64,000 bases of DNA. Source: Euwallacea fornicatus. Its lineage: Eukaryota > Arthropoda > Insecta > Coleoptera > Curculionidae. Both the position numbers and the translations under genes were made by a program. The notes under the pieces were generated by a model that saw only the letters and a program-made list of their open reading frames with translations, ran no database searches and had not been told where the DNA came from. Location of the stretch: contig NC_089548.1 of assembly GCF_040115645.1 (NCBI RefSeq), positions 1,178,001-1,242,000 of the forward strand, read 5' to 3'. Below, piece after piece: positions 62,481-64,000 of this stretch (position 1 is its first letter; each line of letters begins with the position of its first letter).

Positions 62481-63840
62481 CAGTTTTTGGTTTATTGTTG
62501 GCAACCTTATTTCTGTTTACAGTGTTTACGAATAATTCGAAGATGTAGCGGGAGTCCCCACAAGGACGTTCAATGCACGAACTCAAAACCATAAAAATGA
62601 AAAACAAACATGTAACAGAAGGAAAAACCAAACAAATATTAGTGTGCTTTATAAACTCCGGAGAACCTGAAACGGGGTTCGCATTGTGTTTTATTTCTTC
62701 CTGATTGCATTATTCATATTTCGAGGGTCTATACTACGGCACGCACTACCGAAAAAAAAACGAGGGTTAAAAAAGGGTTGAAGATTTGTTATCCCCTTGA
62801 GTTTGCACTCTATCGATTTTTTTATGGTTTTAAAGGCAAGTGAGCCCGTTTTTTTTTCTTGTGGGGGAGTCAAATCAGTGACGTAGAGTCTGGATTAGCG
62901 TGAAAATTGGACTTTATCCACTGGTCATATTTCAACCGTTATAGTTGGGCGAACGCTTACCCCTGATTTTCCACCAGTAATCTAAGTTTTGGCTCCAGAT
63001 ATCATCTAAATTAGTCAAAACTCTGCAAGTTCGTGTGATAATAGTTGCGGTTTCGTGATTTTGAGCATGTTTTTGCACTTGAAATTCGCCTTTCTGGCTG
63101 CTACCTAAAATATGGAAATCTTTGGGCACATTGACTTAAAAGGGGAGAAAACGCGCCCATTTCGGAGATAATTAAAACGCTTTTCGCCGTCGCTGAACGA
63201 ATTCTTGCGCAAAAGAGAGGGCTATAAAGGGTAACCCTATCGTCGCGGGGAATAAGACAAGAGATCGATATAACTCTTCCGTGGGGTGAAAGAAGCGCCC
63301 GTGGGGTGAATTGTGCTACCCAGAGAGCTGAATCTGCTACCCCCCTAAAGAACTATCGATATACGAAATTCATGGACCGAGAATGGGGAAAATGTCCTCT
63401 TGAGGCTTTTTTAACTAAAAACTATTTATTTGTTAAATGCGTGGAAAGTAATTGAGTCCTTTCTGCGCGGATACGAAGAAGTATGAGTAAGCACCTATAC
63501 CTATAATGTAACTCGAAGTTAGTTAATCATTTATCTATAATGTTAATTCGTCGATGGTATATTAAATTCTGCAAAGCAAATTCCGCGAGGAATTTTAATC
63601 AAAATGCCCCTTATCGAGCATAAAAATAATGGGCTGATTTTAAAGCCTGAATATTCTATAGTCAAGATAACGAAGTGAAATTTTCCTGTCTAGTGGTACC
63701 AAAGCGTCTCAATCCAAAGAATGGCAACGCCGCGCCTGGCATTTGTTTCATATCGTAAACGTCAATCTTTGACATTTAGTGGGTCCTCATGAGCGTAAAC
63801 GACGCATACCAGACACGTTGACCATCGAGTCATTATCATC
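62481..63840. other. Intergenic, Krüppel-type word pair and short repeat
   Basis: GAGGGTTAAAAAAGGGTTG at about 62762 contains two overlapping Krüppel-type sites. AAAGGGTAACCCTA at about 63227 is a palindromic variant. A roughly 20-bp imperfect repeat (CGTGGGGTGAA) occurs at about 63280-63320. No gene is recognised. Confidence 0.35.
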
Positions 63841-63898
63841 AGTATTGCGCCTACCTCCATTCCTGAGATTAGATTAAGTGCACATGTGACGTGGAGAC

Positions 63899-63953
63899 AT
63901 GATTGTGACTTCCTCAGTTGGAAGAAAGAGTCCATCCAAGGAGCAACAGATCG
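63899..63953 (+). CDS. Candidate first coding exon of a downstream gene (partial)
   Basis: ATG at 63899 opens 18 codons (MIVTSSVGRKSPSKEQQI) plus one base and ends at a strong donor GTAAGTATC. An in-frame stop lies 12 nt upstream, so the ATG would be the true start. An initiator-like TCAGT has its A at 63841, 58 nt before the ATG. The peptide is too short to identify. It could be chance; the next exon would lie beyond the window. Confidence 0.3.
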
Positions 63954-64000
63954 GTAAGTATCTTCGTCAGGTTATAGTGATTCACAAAGAGGCGCGAACT

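Noticed and set aside
54..64000. CRISPR arrays, bacterial operons, ribosome binding sites or phage genes
   Set aside because: Nothing in the composition or coding content suggests prokaryotic DNA; no regularly spaced repeats with unique spacers were seen.

Overview
This 64 kb window is AT-rich animal DNA, almost certainly from an insect and most plausibly a beetle. The order-level guess is inference. It rests on a clear Krüppel gap-gene homologue and on decayed Tc1/mariner-type transposons and TACAGGGTG-ended foldback elements, and I see no bacterial or viral gene organisation.

The only gene I can assign with confidence is Krüppel (Kr) on the + strand. Its main coding exon is at 55425-56602 and carries five zinc fingers, a PxDLS corepressor motif and a stop codon. 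A short first coding exon fits at 45649-45682: it has a start codon, a GTAAGC donor, and the same phase as the TTCCAG acceptor before exon 2. That gives a protein of about 403 residues and an intron of about 9.7 kb filled with transposon debris. A second small start-codon exon with a good donor may begin another + strand gene at the right edge (63899-63953).

The 45 kb upstream of Kr is a gene desert. It holds (1) decayed Tc1/mariner-like transposases (1.4-1.7 kb, 14-15 kb, 25-26 kb); (2) long-terminal-inverted-repeat or foldback elements (5.4-6.9, 13.5-15.4 and 21.8-22.5 kb, with more in the Kr intron) and small MITE-like elements; and (3) three short blocks (16.63-16.98, 23.59-23.93 and 30.62-30.93 kb) dense in AAGGGTT/AACCCTT. 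That word matches the published Drosophila Krüppel binding consensus (AANGGGTTAA), so the blocks are candidate enhancers bound by Krüppel or a related finger protein.

The most unusual structure is 3' of Kr. Between 58963 and 60110 lie seven near-perfect inverted repeats of roughly 34-78 bp, most with almost no loop. Their arms are unrelated to one another. Two more hairpins follow the Kr stop codon directly, and a perfect 18-bp inverted repeat sits inside the Kr coding exon. They do not look like copies of one transposon. Either repeated local inverted duplication (replication template switching) or an array of structured RNAs could explain them. From 61.1 to 62.5 kb there is a diverged three-copy repeat, followed by unannotated sequence to the candidate exon at the right edge.
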